Numbered from the stretch's first letter, positions 1-9,064 are shown. The stretch is DNA of 64,000 bases from Streptomyces piniterrae (GCF_005048155.1 NZ_SUMB01000004.1:62001-126000); one strand, 5' to 3'. A program made the numbers and translations. Notes: generated by a model from the letters alone, not told the origin.

Positions 1-1494
1 GGGCCAGGAATCGCCGGGCCTGCTCTCGTAGACCGCGAGCTCGTAGGGGCCCGGTGTCAGCGGGTATTCACGATTGTGCTTGCACAGGTCGAACTCGACC
101 CGCAGCTGCCCCGAGCTGTCGTCGCACGACTGGGGTGTCCCTTCCAGGATGTCGCCGCCGGGCTCGAGGATGGCAACTTTGTGCAGGCCGGGCAGGAAGC
201 CCGATCCGGTCAGCAACAGCTGCTCTTCGCGCCCGAGTTGGAGGACGTTGGGTTTGGCGTTGGCGATCCTGACCGTGATGTGTCGGTGCACGGTGCGTGC
301 GGTGTCCCGGGCCTGGCGGAGGTACTGGTACAGCTCCAGGACGGCCATCTGGACACGGGCGGAGTAGAAGCCGGGCGGCTTGTGGCCTTCCGGATCCATA
401 CAGACGACGATCCGGCCGTTGCCAGACGGGTAGGCGCTGAGAATGTGGCATAGCAGGAGCCTGGACAGCTGGTCGAGTACGGGGGAAACAGCCATTTCCA
501 CCGCATCCTTGCCCCCGCTCTGGATGACCTTCTTGGCCTCGTGCGTCGCGAATTCATGGATCCAGCGCAGCAGGCCTTCAAGGGTGAGCGAGGTGTCCTT
601 CAGCGGGATCGTCTGCCGTTCGCCAGCGTTGAGGTAGACCGAGTCGAACGCGGACCACACCGACTCCACCTGCCCGCTCACCGCGGCGAGCTCCTGGGAG
701 AGCAGGACCAGGGTCGTGCCGAGGAAGCCGCCGGTGGTGCCCTGCCCGATGATCTGGGGACGCTGCTGCTTCCAGCTCGCATGGAGGGAGAGCACCCAGT
801 CCTGCAGGGTGAGGAAGCTCGTCTGGATGCGTTCCTCCTCGATGGTGTTGACGTTGTCCCCGGTGAGTCCGAACTGCTCCCTCAGGGCCGCGAGATGGCT
901 GCCTGCCGGAAGGCTCTTGGCATCGGTATACGCGTACTCGCTCCCGTTTCCGCATCCGGGGCTGCCGGCGACCGACGGCAGACCGGTGAGCAGCGACAGC
1001 AGGTTGTCCACGCGCTCGGGCCTGATGATCGGTGATTCCAGTTCCCTGAGGAGTTCCTCGAGTTCGTGGCGCACCAGGGAGCGGAACGCCTCGGCGTCCT
1101 GCACGTCCGGGTCGACCCGCAGCGGGACGAGGGAGTCGAGCAGGGGCAGCGCGTCGCGCACCGCGGTACGGGCTCGTGCGGCGAGCGACGCCTGGCCGCC
1201 GGTGACCTGGCCCAGATCCGCCTGTACGGCGTGGCCGCGCGGGGTCCAGACGGCCTCGTTGTGGCCCTCGACGCGTTTGAGCTGGAAGCTCCCGGTCAGC
1301 GCCGCGACGAATCCCTCGACGTCCTGGCCGCGTGCTCGCCAGCCCAGTACGTCGCTGATCGTCTGCTCGGCCAGCCGGCCCAGGTCCCCGTCAGCCGATC
1401 CGGTGGTGGCGCCGGGCCGGACCTCCTGGGTCAGCACGGGGAACGGGGATTCGCCTTCTGCGATGTCGATGCAATTCGGGGGTTTCGCGTTCAT
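1..1494 (-). CDS. Large protein with C-terminal IPT/TIG-like region (truncated by window edge)
   Basis: The reading frame is open from an ATG at 1494 to the left edge, so the C-terminus is missing (498 codons visible). The start has a strong GGGAGG ribosome site about 4-10 bases upstream and follows the preceding gene by 11 bases. Roughly the first 330 residues look helical with no signal peptide. From about residue 425 the sequence (LLLTGSGFLPG..., then a GDILEG...QLRVEFDL stretch) resembles an IPT/TIG-type immunoglobulin-like beta fold. I see no catalytic motif. It is the last visible gene of the minus-strand cluster with the glutamate-rich proteins and the HEISH protein, so a structural or surface-binding role in that assembly is plausible. 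The fold call is by eye; function unknown. Confidence 0.8.
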   Translation of the reverse strand, partial: MNAKPPNCIDIAEGESPFPVLTQEVRPGATTGSADGDLGRLAEQTISDVLGWRARGQDVEGFVAALTGSFQLKRVEGHNEAVWTPRGHAVQADLGQVTGGQASLAARARTAVRDALPLLDSLVPLRVDPDVQDAEAFRSLVRHELEELLRELESPIIRPERVDNLLSLLTGLPSVAGSPGCGNGSEYAYTDAKSLPAGSHLAALREQFGLTGDNVNTIEEERIQTSFLTLQDWVLSLHASWKQQRPQIIGQGTTGGFLGTTLVLLSQELAAVSGQVESVWSAFDSVYLNAGERQTIPLKDTSLTLEGLLRWIHEFATHEAKKVIQSGGKDAVEMAVSPVLDQLSRLLLCHILSAYPSGNGRIVVCMDPEGHKPPGFYSARVQMAVLELYQYLRQARDTARTVHRHITVRIANAKPNVLQLGREEQLLLTGSGFLPGLHKVAILEPGGDILEGTPQSCDDSSGQLRVEFDLCKHNREYPLTPGPYELAVYESRPGDSWP

Positions 1495-1505
1495 CTCGAC
1501 CTCCC

Positions 1506-1982
1506 TCAATGGGTCATGACTACGTCGTCGGTCGCCGCGTCGGCCAGCTCACCCAGGCAGCGCAGCAGGATCGTGTCCACCGCCCGCAGCGGCTCGGCGC
1601 AGCGGGCGATCCCGGCCCGCAGCCCGTGGGCCCACGCCTGCCACTCGTGGCCGGACTCCCGGCGCGCGGCGCCCTGGACGGCGCGGAGCACGGCGCCGAC
1701 GGCCCCGAACGAGCACAGGTCCTCGTAGTAGCGGCGCCGCATCCGATCCAGCGGGCAGGCCGCCTGGGACAGCGCATGCCCCGGGGCCGGGCGGTCCAGC
1801 TGTGCGAGGGCCTCGTCGAGATCGCCCCGGCCGTCCGCGATCACCTCGGCGATTCGGTCCGCCGCGGCCAGCCCGGCGCCGGGCGGGCGGTCCTCGTCGG
1901 CGGTTACGGCCAGTTCGCGCCAGGCGGTGTGGAGCCGCTGCACCGCTGCGCGGAGTTCCTGGACTTCTCGGGTGAGACTCAT
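1506..1982 (-). CDS. Small helical hypothetical protein (158 aa)
   Basis: ATG at 1982 lies 4 bases after the stop of the HEISH metalloprotease-like gene, so the two are almost certainly co-translated. The 158-residue product is Ala/Arg/Glu/Leu-rich and looks wholly alpha-helical. It has a heptad-like N-terminus (about residues 1-40) and a charged middle with two Cys residues, but no signal peptide or membrane segment. I do not recognise the family. It sits between the gluzincin-like gene and the IPT/TIG-like gene, so it may be an adaptor or chaperone for that cluster (inference). Confidence 0.75.
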   Translation of the reverse strand: MSLTREVQELRAAVQRLHTAWRELAVTADEDRPPGAGLAAADRIAEVIADGRGDLDEALAQLDRPAPGHALSQAACPLDRMRRRYYEDLCSFGAVGAVLRAVQGAARRESGHEWQAWAHGLRAGIARCAEPLRAVDTILLRCLGELADAATDDVVMTH

Positions 1983-1986
1983 GGGG

Positions 1987-3423
1987 TCACCGCCTCGCCA
2001 GTTCGCTGAAAAAGTTGCGCATGAGCCGCTCGTGGCCCGCCAGGCCGCGGTCCGCGGCGAAGCGCACCGCGCCGATGAGGAAGCGCTCGGGTACCACGCC
2101 GGGGTCCACTCCGCGGGCCAGCCGATCGGCGGCCTCTTCGACCATCGCCTGCTCCTTCTTCTCGAACCTCAGCACCGACGCGAGAGTCCGGTTGCCCAGT
2201 GACGGGAACGGGGTGTAGCAGACCGCATCCACGACGGCCGGGACAGCGGTGGGCGCGGTGCGCAGCAGTGCGGCCGGGATGGACGAGCGGGCGGGGTTCG
2301 GGTAGAGCCGGCGCCACATCCGCTCGTACTGCGCCGCACGGTCGGTGAAGCCCATCCGTGCCAGCAGATGTGTGGAGAGGAATCCGCGCAGGTACGGGGT
2401 GGGGTGGACGCCTCCGGGCACGTAGCCCAGGGACAGCTCGGGCGAGCGCCCCACCACGTCGAACAGCGACCCGACGATCTCCGGCCCGCCCAGCAGCAGG
2501 CCGGAAAGGTCGGCGTAGATCTCCCGGTTCCAGTGGGTCCAGGTGGCTGTCACGCCGGGTGGGAGGCCTGCCGCACGCAGCCGGGCCTGGATCGCTCGCG
2601 GGACGGTGTGTTGAAGTCCCAGGTCATTCTGCAGGTTGTGGCTGATCTCGTGCAGGACCGCGCCGAGCGTCCAGGGGTTGACGAGCCGGTGGTAGGGCAG
2701 CTGGATGAGCGGGAACGGGTTGAGCCGGCGGCCCAGCCGGCGCAGCGGGATGCCCCGGCGGAACGTGGCAGGGGAGAACCCGGTGCGCATGTAGCTGAAC
2801 GGCGGTGGCGCCGGGATGGACCGCGCGGTGCCCAGTCCCAGGTAGGCGTACTGGTAGCAGTCCAGCGCGATCCGGTCGCAGCCGAGCAGCCATTCGGCGT
2901 ACCGCGACTGGCGTTGGCCGAACAGTTCCAGGTAGAAGTCCCAGATCCGCTCGGTGGCGCGGACCCAGTCGTGCGCCTTGGACTTCAGGCGCAGCAGCTC
3001 GGTCAACTGCCGAGGGGTGGGCTGCTCGACGGCGGCCTCGGCGGCTATGCGGACGGCGCTCGTCATCGTGGACAGCGGGCGGCGCAGCGTGGACAGCAGC
3101 TCGTTCACCGCCTGGATGTGGCCCTCGCTCGGGGCCTGGTCGCCGGTGCCGAACTCCGCGCGGGTGAACGGTCGCAGCGCGGCCAGGTGGCGTTCCACGT
3201 TGGTGGCCTGGCTGGACAGCCAGGGACGCAGTGTGGGCTGGGCGGCGAGCAGGCGTATGGGCTGGGGCCGCCGAACGGGCCGGGGCTGCCGTCCGGGCGC
3301 GGGCGACGTGAGGGCGTACCGCTTCGGTGCCGCCCGCGTGGCGGTCCCGTGGGCCGCCGCCGCGCTCCGCCTGGGGCGGGACGCCTCGGTCCGCCGCGTG
3401 CGTGTGCCGCGGTCGTCAAGCAC
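1987..3423 (-). CDS. Gluzincin-like putative zinc metallopeptidase (HEISH)
   Basis: A protein of about 478 residues. Residues about 258-262 read HEISH, and 39 residues after the second His comes EIYAD. HExxH followed 30-60 residues later by a Glu in an ExxxD context is the zinc-ligand layout of gluzincin peptidases. The first 90 residues are Arg/Pro-rich and low complexity. There is no clear signal peptide. The GTG start at 3423 overlaps the stop of the upstream glutamate-rich gene by 8 bases; a GTG at 3429 is an alternative, and a longer frame to 3540 would overlap the upstream gene too far. No family name is certain, but both motif parts are present and in order. The likely substrate or partner is one of the neighbouring acidic proteins (inference). 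Confidence 0.8.
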   Translation of the reverse strand: MLDDRGTRTRRTEASRPRRSAAAAHGTATRAAPKRYALTSPAPGRQPRPVRRPQPIRLLAAQPTLRPWLSSQATNVERHLAALRPFTRAEFGTGDQAPSEGHIQAVNELLSTLRRPLSTMTSAVRIAAEAAVEQPTPRQLTELLRLKSKAHDWVRATERIWDFYLELFGQRQSRYAEWLLGCDRIALDCYQYAYLGLGTARSIPAPPPFSYMRTGFSPATFRRGIPLRRLGRRLNPFPLIQLPYHRLVNPWTLGAVLHEISHNLQNDLGLQHTVPRAIQARLRAAGLPPGVTATWTHWNREIYADLSGLLLGGPEIVGSLFDVVGRSPELSLGYVPGGVHPTPYLRGFLSTHLLARMGFTDRAAQYERMWRRLYPNPARSSIPAALLRTAPTAVPAVVDAVCYTPFPSLGNRTLASVLRFEKKEQAMVEEAADRLARGVDPGVVPERFLIGAVRFAADRGLAGHERLMRNFFSELARR

Positions 3424-4162
3424 GGACACGTCGACGCCTGGGGGTGTGGATCGGCTCCAGGTGCGGGGACAGGGGGCCGCAGCGCGGCGTCCCCTCCCGG
3501 AACCGGGCATGGCGGCGCTGGTCGAACACGCGGACCGCATGTCTGGCGCGGCGCCGAGTGGCCGGAGATCCGAGCACCCGTTGGCTCATCCGGGCCAGTG
3601 TGCGCACAGCCATGTCGCCGCTGAGCGGTCGGCCGCTCTGTACCTGGTCGGCCAGGCTCTGCGCGGTGCGCTGGAGGATGACCGGGACGGTCTCCACCAG
3701 CCGGCGGGTCGCCGGATCGCGGCGCAGCTGTCGGGTCATCCGGGCGGCGCCACGGATGAGTTGAGGCGCGTATCGGCCGACGAGTCGGGCGGCGCGGGGC
3801 ACGAGCCGGGCCGCGAGCGGCACCATGGCTCCGATGAACGCCTCCGCCTCGGCCTCGCTCTCGGCGCGGCTGGCGGCTCGCCCCAGATGAGCCATCAGTT
3901 CGGCGTCGGGGTAGATGCGCCGGACGGGGTTGACGAAGCCCTCCTCCTCGGTCTCGGCCTCCGCTTCGGCTTCGAACTCGAACTCGTACTCGCATTCCCG
4001 TTCGAACTCGCCCTCGGCTTCGCCTTCACCCTCCCCCTCCCATTCGGCTTCGTACTCCCCCTCCCACTCGCCTTCGAACTCGCCCTCCATCTCCTCTTCG
4101 AATTCACTCTCGAACTCATCCTCGAATTCGAGCTCGCCCTGAACTTCCGGGTAGCGGGTCAT
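3416..4162 (-). CDS. Glutamate-rich acidic repeat protein 2
   Basis: ATG at 4162 with GAGGAGG about 10 bases upstream; 248 residues. Residues about 8-72 are almost entirely Glu, Gly, Ala and aromatics, with an acidic-aromatic alternation of the EFEGEWEGEYEAE type. After that comes a basic helical domain (about 75-235) with LVPRAARLVGRYAPQLI-like amphipathic segments and a terminal motif RVLGSPATRRRARHA. The same C-terminal domain with an LGSP motif occurs in the adjacent longer glutamate-rich protein, so the two are paralogues. The protein therefore has a strongly negative N-terminal half and a positive C-terminal half. No signal peptide. Function unknown; I know no characterised member. Confidence 0.85.
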   Translation of the reverse strand: MTRYPEVQGELEFEDEFESEFEEEMEGEFEGEWEGEYEAEWEGEGEGEAEGEFERECEYEFEFEAEAEAETEEEGFVNPVRRIYPDAELMAHLGRAASRAESEAEAEAFIGAMVPLAARLVPRAARLVGRYAPQLIRGAARMTRQLRRDPATRRLVETVPVILQRTAQSLADQVQSGRPLSGDMAVRTLARMSQRVLGSPATRRRARHAVRVFDQRRHARFREGTPRCGPLSPHLEPIHTPRRRRVRA

Positions 4163-4204
4163 GTTTTTCAGCCTCCTCAAGTCACTGGCAGTCCGCGGCG
4201 GCAC

Positions 4205-5545
4205 TCAGCGCATTCGCCCTGGTACGCCCCCGGGCGCGCGGGTGATGGTGGCGGTGCGCGTCGTCGGCCTGGCGCCGCGCGGCACCCGTACGTCGGTCAC
4301 CACGCGGACCAGCCGGCTGGGCCGGCCACCACTGCCGGGCACCCGCACCGGGGTGACCACCCGCATGGTGGAGGCGCCGGCCCGCCGGGGCACGGCCCCT
4401 CCGGGCCGGACAGGGAGGGTCCGGGTGCGGACGGGCACGCCGCGGGTCACCCCGCCCGGACGAAGGCCGCGGGGACGCATTCCGTACGACGCGCCGCGGG
4501 TCGAGCCGTGGGCCGCGCCGCGCAGGGCGCCGCGGCTCTGGACGGAGCCGATGCCGCGCTGGTTGCGGAGCAGCGCATGGCGGCAGCGCCGCGGGCTGCC
4601 CAGTACGCGGGCGGTGTGCACGGCCATGGTCCGCGCCGCGGTGGCGGGCGTGATGCCGGCGCCGCGCCGCGCCCTCCGCAGCAAGGTGCGGCCGGTCTCG
4701 TCCACCAGAGTCGGGACGATGCGGATGAAGGGCCTGGCGCCGCTGCCGTGCAGCACCCGGGTGATCACGGCGGCGCCGCGCACCAGAGCGGGGAGAACCG
4801 ACTCCAGCGCCGCACGGTCTCTCGCCGACAGCGAGCGTACGGCCGCCGCTCCGGCCAGCGCCTCGGCTTCGGCCTCCGATGCCGCGGCGGAGGCCTGCGC
4901 CGCCATGAGTTCGGCAGCGGCCTGGCCGGCCGTGAGCGGTTTGTTCGCGGCCTCGCGGTGGGCCGCCTCAAATTCGCCCTCGTCCTCCAGCTCGCCTTCC
5001 AGCTGGGAGGCGATGGCACGGGCGGCGAGTCCGGCGGCCGGGCCGCCGACGGCGGTGGCGACGAGCGGGCCGGCGGTCTTGGCGATGGTTCGCAGAATGG
5101 GAGCCGCCCGGCGAATCATCCGGCCGACTCTCCTGAAGAACTCCTCGCCCTCGTCCTCGTACTCGGCTTCGAGTTCGTACTCCTCCTCGCCTTCCCCCTC
5201 GCCGAGCAGGCTGCCTGCCGCGCGCACCAGGCCGCCGAGGAACTCCTCGCCCTCCCCCTCCTCCTCGTACTCGCCTTCAAGCATGGCCTCTAGCTCGTCT
5301 TCGAACTCGCCTTCGTACTCGCCTTCGAGTTCCTCCTCGGCTTCGAGTTCGTACTCCTCCTCGCCCTCACCGAATCGGCCGACCCCGGCGCGCAGGGAGC
5401 CACCGTGGAACTCCTCGCCCTCCTCCTCGAGTTCGTACTCTTCCTCGCCCTCCCCCTCGCCGAGCAGACCGGTGACGCCGGAGACAACCCTGTCGAGGAA
5501 CTCCTCGCCCTCCGGAAGTGCCTGAATGTCGTGGTGTCGCGCCAT
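4205..5545 (-). CDS. Glutamate-rich acidic repeat protein 1 (first gene of cluster)
   Basis: Start ATG at 5545 has GGAGGAATT upstream; an in-frame GTG/ATG further up lacks a ribosome site. The product is 446 residues. Residues 1-135 hold repeated modules: a short hydrophobic helix ending in LLGEGEGEEEYELE occurs twice (from about residues 12 and 95), separated by runs of Glu, Gly, Tyr and Phe. Residues about 140-185 contain a Gly/Ala-rich amphipathic segment (TAGPLVATAVGGPAAGLAA) that could insert in or coat a membrane. The later part is basic and repeats the LGSP-containing domain of the next gene, ending in an Arg/Gly/Thr/Pro-rich tail. It heads the minus-strand cluster, divergent from a LuxR-type regulator. 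Function unknown. Confidence 0.85.
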   Translation of the reverse strand: MARHHDIQALPEGEEFLDRVVSGVTGLLGEGEGEEEYELEEEGEEFHGGSLRAGVGRFGEGEEEYELEAEEELEGEYEGEFEDELEAMLEGEYEEEGEGEEFLGGLVRAAGSLLGEGEGEEEYELEAEYEDEGEEFFRRVGRMIRRAAPILRTIAKTAGPLVATAVGGPAAGLAARAIASQLEGELEDEGEFEAAHREAANKPLTAGQAAAELMAAQASAAASEAEAEALAGAAAVRSLSARDRAALESVLPALVRGAAVITRVLHGSGARPFIRIVPTLVDETGRTLLRRARRGAGITPATAARTMAVHTARVLGSPRRCRHALLRNQRGIGSVQSRGALRGAAHGSTRGASYGMRPRGLRPGGVTRGVPVRTRTLPVRPGGAVPRRAGASTMRVVTPVRVPGSGGRPSRLVRVVTDVRVPRGARPTTRTATITRAPGGVPGRMR

Positions 5546-5749
5546 GGCGGTAATTCCTCCCTGCAGTCGCGATGTCACCGCCAGTACACAAGAGGGAGGG
5601 CGTCGGCGTAAGTCGCACCTTCTCCGTACCGTATTCGTGCTACTCGATTCAGGTTCCGCCCGGTATGGAGATGCGACGCGTCGGAGGCTCGGTTAGAAAG
5701 ATCCACAGTGGCCGGAACAGATGGCGGCCGTCGTCTCGGAGAGTCTCGT

Positions 5750-6238
5750 ATGCCCGACATCGTGACCACATCGCCCCTGGCCGGCAAGGGCCCCCGGGCC
5801 GCCATGACAGGGCGGAACGCCGGCATGTGCCCATCCTCGGAACAGGTCGAACCGGAGCACGACGTGCTGGTTCGGAATCTCGTCCTGGAGCTGGCACGCA
5901 GAGGGGCGGAGCTGGACCCCGCAGGCTCCGCCAGTGACGGGTCCGGGCAGCAGACACTGCTGGACGTCGAGGTGGGCGAGGTCCGCTGCGTACTCACCAG
6001 GAACCGGGCGAGCGACCACCGGCCCACACCCGCACAGGAGCTGAGCCCGCGAGAGATGGAGATCGCCCGACTGGTCGGCATGGGGCACACGAACAAGACC
6101 ATCGCCGCGGTCCTCGACATCAGCCTCTACACCGTCTCGACCCACCTGCGGCGGATCTTCGCCAAGCTCGGCGTGTGCACCCGTGCGGCTATGGTCGCGA
6201 CGCTCTCCGGTGACCTGGACCGACCCGACAGCCCCTGA
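5750..6238 (+). CDS. LuxR-family HTH transcriptional regulator
   Basis: 162 residues from the ATG at 5750, preceded by GGAGAG. The N-terminal half has no receiver domain or aspartate pocket I can recognise. Residues about 100-155 form a typical LuxR/GerE HTH: LSPREMEIARLVGMGHTNKTIA, then a recognition helix beginning YTVSTHLRRIFAKLGV. It is divergent from the glutamate-rich cluster across about 200 bases, so it is a candidate regulator of that cluster and of itself. The input signal is unknown. Confidence 0.85.
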   Translation: MPDIVTTSPLAGKGPRAAMTGRNAGMCPSSEQVEPEHDVLVRNLVLELARRGAELDPAGSASDGSGQQTLLDVEVGEVRCVLTRNRASDHRPTPAQELSPREMEIARLVGMGHTNKTIAAVLDISLYTVSTHLRRIFAKLGVCTRAAMVATLSGDLDRPDSP

Positions 6239-6663
6239 GTGACGCCCAGGCCACTCGCACACCGCACTCAGGCGACGAGCCCCTCAACTGAGTGCCGACA
6301 GAAGTGGGCTTGATCCGCCTCGACAGACATTTGGCGGGCATCCGAGTCCAAGTCCAGGGGGCTGACTCCCAAGGCCCGGCCATGCGACACCGGCCCGGCG
6401 AACCTTCCCGGGGCTGCTGTTGATCTGCGGAAAAAACCTCTCCTGATCCGCGGCAAAATCTCCCCGAGCAATTGCCCGATCCACCAAGTCGCCCTCCAGG
6501 CAACCCAGTTGGGGCCTCACCCCAAGAGTGGAACCATTCCGTCGGGTCGAGTTCATCTACGGGTCCCTGGTGCACCGGGCCTCCGTTCGCGCGCCCTCTC
6601 TAGGTTCCTTGACCGGCCGACTGTGACGCCGGCCACAGCACTCATCGAGGAGAGTGGTAGCAC
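6239..6663 (+). other. Gene-free intergenic region upstream of the phosphatase gene
   Basis: About 425 bases with lower GC than the flanking genes and no frame with coding-type codon use on either strand. It presumably carries the promoter of the secreted phosphatase, but no convincing -35/-10 pair or strong hairpin was found. Confidence 0.5.
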
Positions 6664-7608
6664 GTGTCCAGAACCATGAAGAGGAATGCCGTCCGCGCAT
6701 CGCTCGTCACCACCGCACTGGTCTCCGTGCTCGCGGGTTCGGGGGCCGTCGTGCCGTCGGCCGCCGCGCCGAAGCCCGACAACAGCACGACCGCGGCGAA
6801 CGCAGTCCTGGCCGACGAGGTGCTGGTCGGCGCGGGCGACATCGCCAACTGTGGCACCGCGGGTGACGAGGCCACCGCCAACCTGCTGGACGGCATCGCC
6901 GGCACCGTCATGGCCATCGGCGACACCGCCTACCCGGACGGCACCGCCGCCGACTACACCAACTGCTACAGCCCGACCTGGGGCCGGCACAAGTCCCGCA
7001 CCAAGCCGGCGACCGGCAACCACGAGTACCACACCTCTGGCGCCTCCGGATACTTCAACTACTTCGGTGCCGCCGCCGGTGACGCGTCGAAGGGCTACTA
7101 CTCCTACAACCTGGGCTCCTGGCACGTCGTCGCGCTGAACTCCAACTGCTCGATCGTCTCCTGCAGCGCCGGCTCCGCCCAGGAGCAGTGGCTGCGCAAC
7201 GACCTCGCCGCCAACACTCAGCCGTGCATCGCGGCCTACTGGCACCACCCGCGCTACACCTCCGGCTCCAGCCACGGCCCCAACACCGCCGTCAAGCCGC
7301 TCTACCAGGCGCTGTACGACAACCATGCCGATGTGGTCGTCACCGGTCACAACCACAACTACGAGCGGTTCAACCTGATGGACGCCAACGGCAACCTGGA
7401 CACCACGAACGGCATCCGGCAGTTCGTGGCCGGCATGGGCGGCACCGGTCTGGGCGGCTTCGGCACCATCCAGCCCAACAGCCAGGCCCGCAACAGTGAC
7501 ACGTGGGGTGTGCTGAAGCTGACCCTGCACGCCGGCAGCTATGACTGGCAGTTCGTACCGCAGTCCGGCAAGACGTACTCCGACAGCGGTACCAACTCCT
7601 GCCACTGA
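6664..7608 (+). CDS. Secreted purple-acid-phosphatase-like metallophosphoesterase
   Basis: 314 residues from a GTG at 6664 with GAGGAGAG upstream; an ATG at 6676 is an alternative. Residues 1-35 form a signal peptide (basic start, hydrophobic VTTALVSVLAGSGAVV core, Ala-rich end). The calcineurin-like metal motifs follow in order: GDIAN, GDTAY, GNHEY, a HHPRY motif and GHNHNYER. Together these supply the Asp, Asn and His ligands of a two-metal phosphatase. It probably removes phosphate from extracellular esters. A strong hairpin follows directly. PHO-box control is possible but was not seen. Confidence 0.92.
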   Translation: MSRTMKRNAVRASLVTTALVSVLAGSGAVVPSAAAPKPDNSTTAANAVLADEVLVGAGDIANCGTAGDEATANLLDGIAGTVMAIGDTAYPDGTAADYTNCYSPTWGRHKSRTKPATGNHEYHTSGASGYFNYFGAAAGDASKGYYSYNLGSWHVVALNSNCSIVSCSAGSAQEQWLRNDLAANTQPCIAAYWHHPRYTSGSSHGPNTAVKPLYQALYDNHADVVVTGHNHNYERFNLMDANGNLDTTNGIRQFVAGMGGTGLGGFGTIQPNSQARNSDTWGVLKLTLHAGSYDWQFVPQSGKTYSDSGTNSCH

Positions 7609-7622
7609 CCAGCAGTTCCTGT

Positions 7623-7654
7623 GGGTGCCCTCCCGGCCGGCCGGGAGGGCACCC
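7623..7654 (+). terminator. Perfect 32-base palindrome downstream of phosphatase
   Basis: Two 16-base arms (GGGTGCCCTCCCGGCC and its exact complement) meet with no spacer, 15 bases after the phosphatase stop codon. It has no U-tract, as is common for actinomycete terminators. It lies before the ribosome site of the next gene, so it would separate the two transcripts. Confidence 0.8.
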
Positions 7655-7741
7655 TTCCTCGGCGCATCCCACACATCCCGCGCATCCCGCTGCCAGTGGC
7701 CGTCACACGCCCCGGTACACACCCCGGAGGTTCGCCCACCC

Positions 7742-9064
7742 ATGTATCTGTCCTCGATCGGCCGACCGGCCGCCGGACGCACCGACTCCCCTGATCCCGC
7801 CGAACGCTCGGGCAGACGCAGGCTGCGTGTGGTCGGCGCGAACGTGTTCGCGCTGGGCGCGGTCAGCCTGGTGACGGATGTCTCCGCCGAGATGGTCGCG
7901 GCCGTCCTGCCGGCCTACCTGGTCTTCGGGCTGTCCATGAGCCCCTTGAGCTACGGCGCGCTCGACGGGATCTATACGGGTGCCACCGCCGTACTGCGGC
8001 TGGTCGGCGGATATGTGGCCGACCGGACCCGTCGCCGCAAGACGGTGGCCGGCATCGGTTACGCGATGTCGGCGGCGGCGAAACTCGGACTGCTCGCCGC
8101 CGGACGCTCGGCCGGTGCGATCGGGCTGGTCATCGCCTTCGACCGGACGGGCAAGGGGCTGCGGACAGCACCCCGCGACGCGCTGATCACCCTGTCCACC
8201 CCACCCGAGTCGCTCGGCCGTGCCTTCGGGGTACATCGAGCCATGGACAGCTTCGGGGCATTCCTCGGCCCGCTGGTCGCACTGGCCGTGCTCGCCGCCG
8301 CGGGGGCGGGCTCCTTCGACGCGGTCCTGTTCACCAGCTTCTGCATCGCGGTGCTCGGCGTGCTGCTGCTCGTGCTCTTCGTACGCGACCGGCACGACGC
8401 CGCCCCTGGCGCGACCGGAACCACGGCCGTCTCCCCGCGTGCCGTAGTGGAGTTGCTGCGGATGGCTCCGGTGCGCAGACTCACCGCGGCCGCCTGCCTG
8501 CTCGGCTTCTCCGTCATCGGTGACGGCTTCGTGTACCTGCTGCTGCAACGACGCGAGGACCTGGCCCTCGGCTGGTTCCCGCTGCTTGCGGTGGGCACCA
8601 GCCTCGTCTACCTCCTGCTGGCCGCCCCGATCGGGGCGCTGGCCGACCGGGTCGGCCGGCTGCCGGTCGTCCTCGGCGGCTACGCCGCACTGACCGGGGT
8701 GTACCTGCTGCTGTTCGGCCCGTTGCACGGCTGGCCGCTGCTGATCCTCGTACTGGGCCTGTACGGCGTTTTCTACGCCGCCACCGACGGTGTGCTGATG
8801 GCCCTCGCCGGTCCCGTACTGCCCGCGGGGCTGCGGACCACCGGCATCGCACTCATCCAGACGGGGCAGGCGCTGGCCTACCTGGCTTCCTCGGTACTGT
8901 TCGGGCTCGCCTGGGAGTTGTGGGGCCCAGAGTCCGCGAGCCATGTCGCCGCTGCCGTCGTCGCCGTCGCCGTACTGGCCACTGCACTTCTGCTGAACGT
9001 CCGGTCCGACAACGGATCCGACAACGGACCGATCGCTGGCGACGGCGCCGGAGCGACCGTTTGA
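7742..9064 (+). CDS. MFS transporter
   Basis: 440 residues from the ATG at 7742, with CGGAGG 15-19 bases upstream. About 10-12 hydrophobic segments are visible. Signature loops are DRTRRRKT after the third segment, a DRTGKGLRTAPRDA motif near residue 135, and ADRVGRLP in the second half. The DRxGKGxRxxPRDA motif is typical of a bacterial MFS subgroup often annotated as Fsr/EmrD-like permeases. Substrate unknown. It lies between the secreted phosphatase and the convergent HupE-like gene, so a role in moving a phosphate- or metal-related compound can be guessed but not shown. Confidence 0.88.
   Translation: MYLSSIGRPAAGRTDSPDPAERSGRRRLRVVGANVFALGAVSLVTDVSAEMVAAVLPAYLVFGLSMSPLSYGALDGIYTGATAVLRLVGGYVADRTRRRKTVAGIGYAMSAAAKLGLLAAGRSAGAIGLVIAFDRTGKGLRTAPRDALITLSTPPESLGRAFGVHRAMDSFGAFLGPLVALAVLAAAGAGSFDAVLFTSFCIAVLGVLLLVLFVRDRHDAAPGATGTTAVSPRAVVELLRMAPVRRLTAAACLLGFSVIGDGFVYLLLQRREDLALGWFPLLAVGTSLVYLLLAAPIGALADRVGRLPVVLGGYAALTGVYLLLFGPLHGWPLLILVLGLYGVFYAATDGVLMALAGPVLPAGLRTTGIALIQTGQALAYLASSVLFGLAWELWGPESASHVAAAVVAVAVLATALLLNVRSDNGSDNGPIAGDGAGATV

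Noticed and set aside
1987..3540. Longer start for the HEISH protein at 3540
   Set aside because: It would overlap the upstream glutamate-rich gene by 125 bases and lacks a ribosome site; a GTG at 3423 fits the compact operon.
3915..4142. Ser/Asn-rich plus-strand frame
   Set aside because: It is the complement of the Glu/Phe codon repeats of the glutamate-rich protein, so its composition is an artefact.
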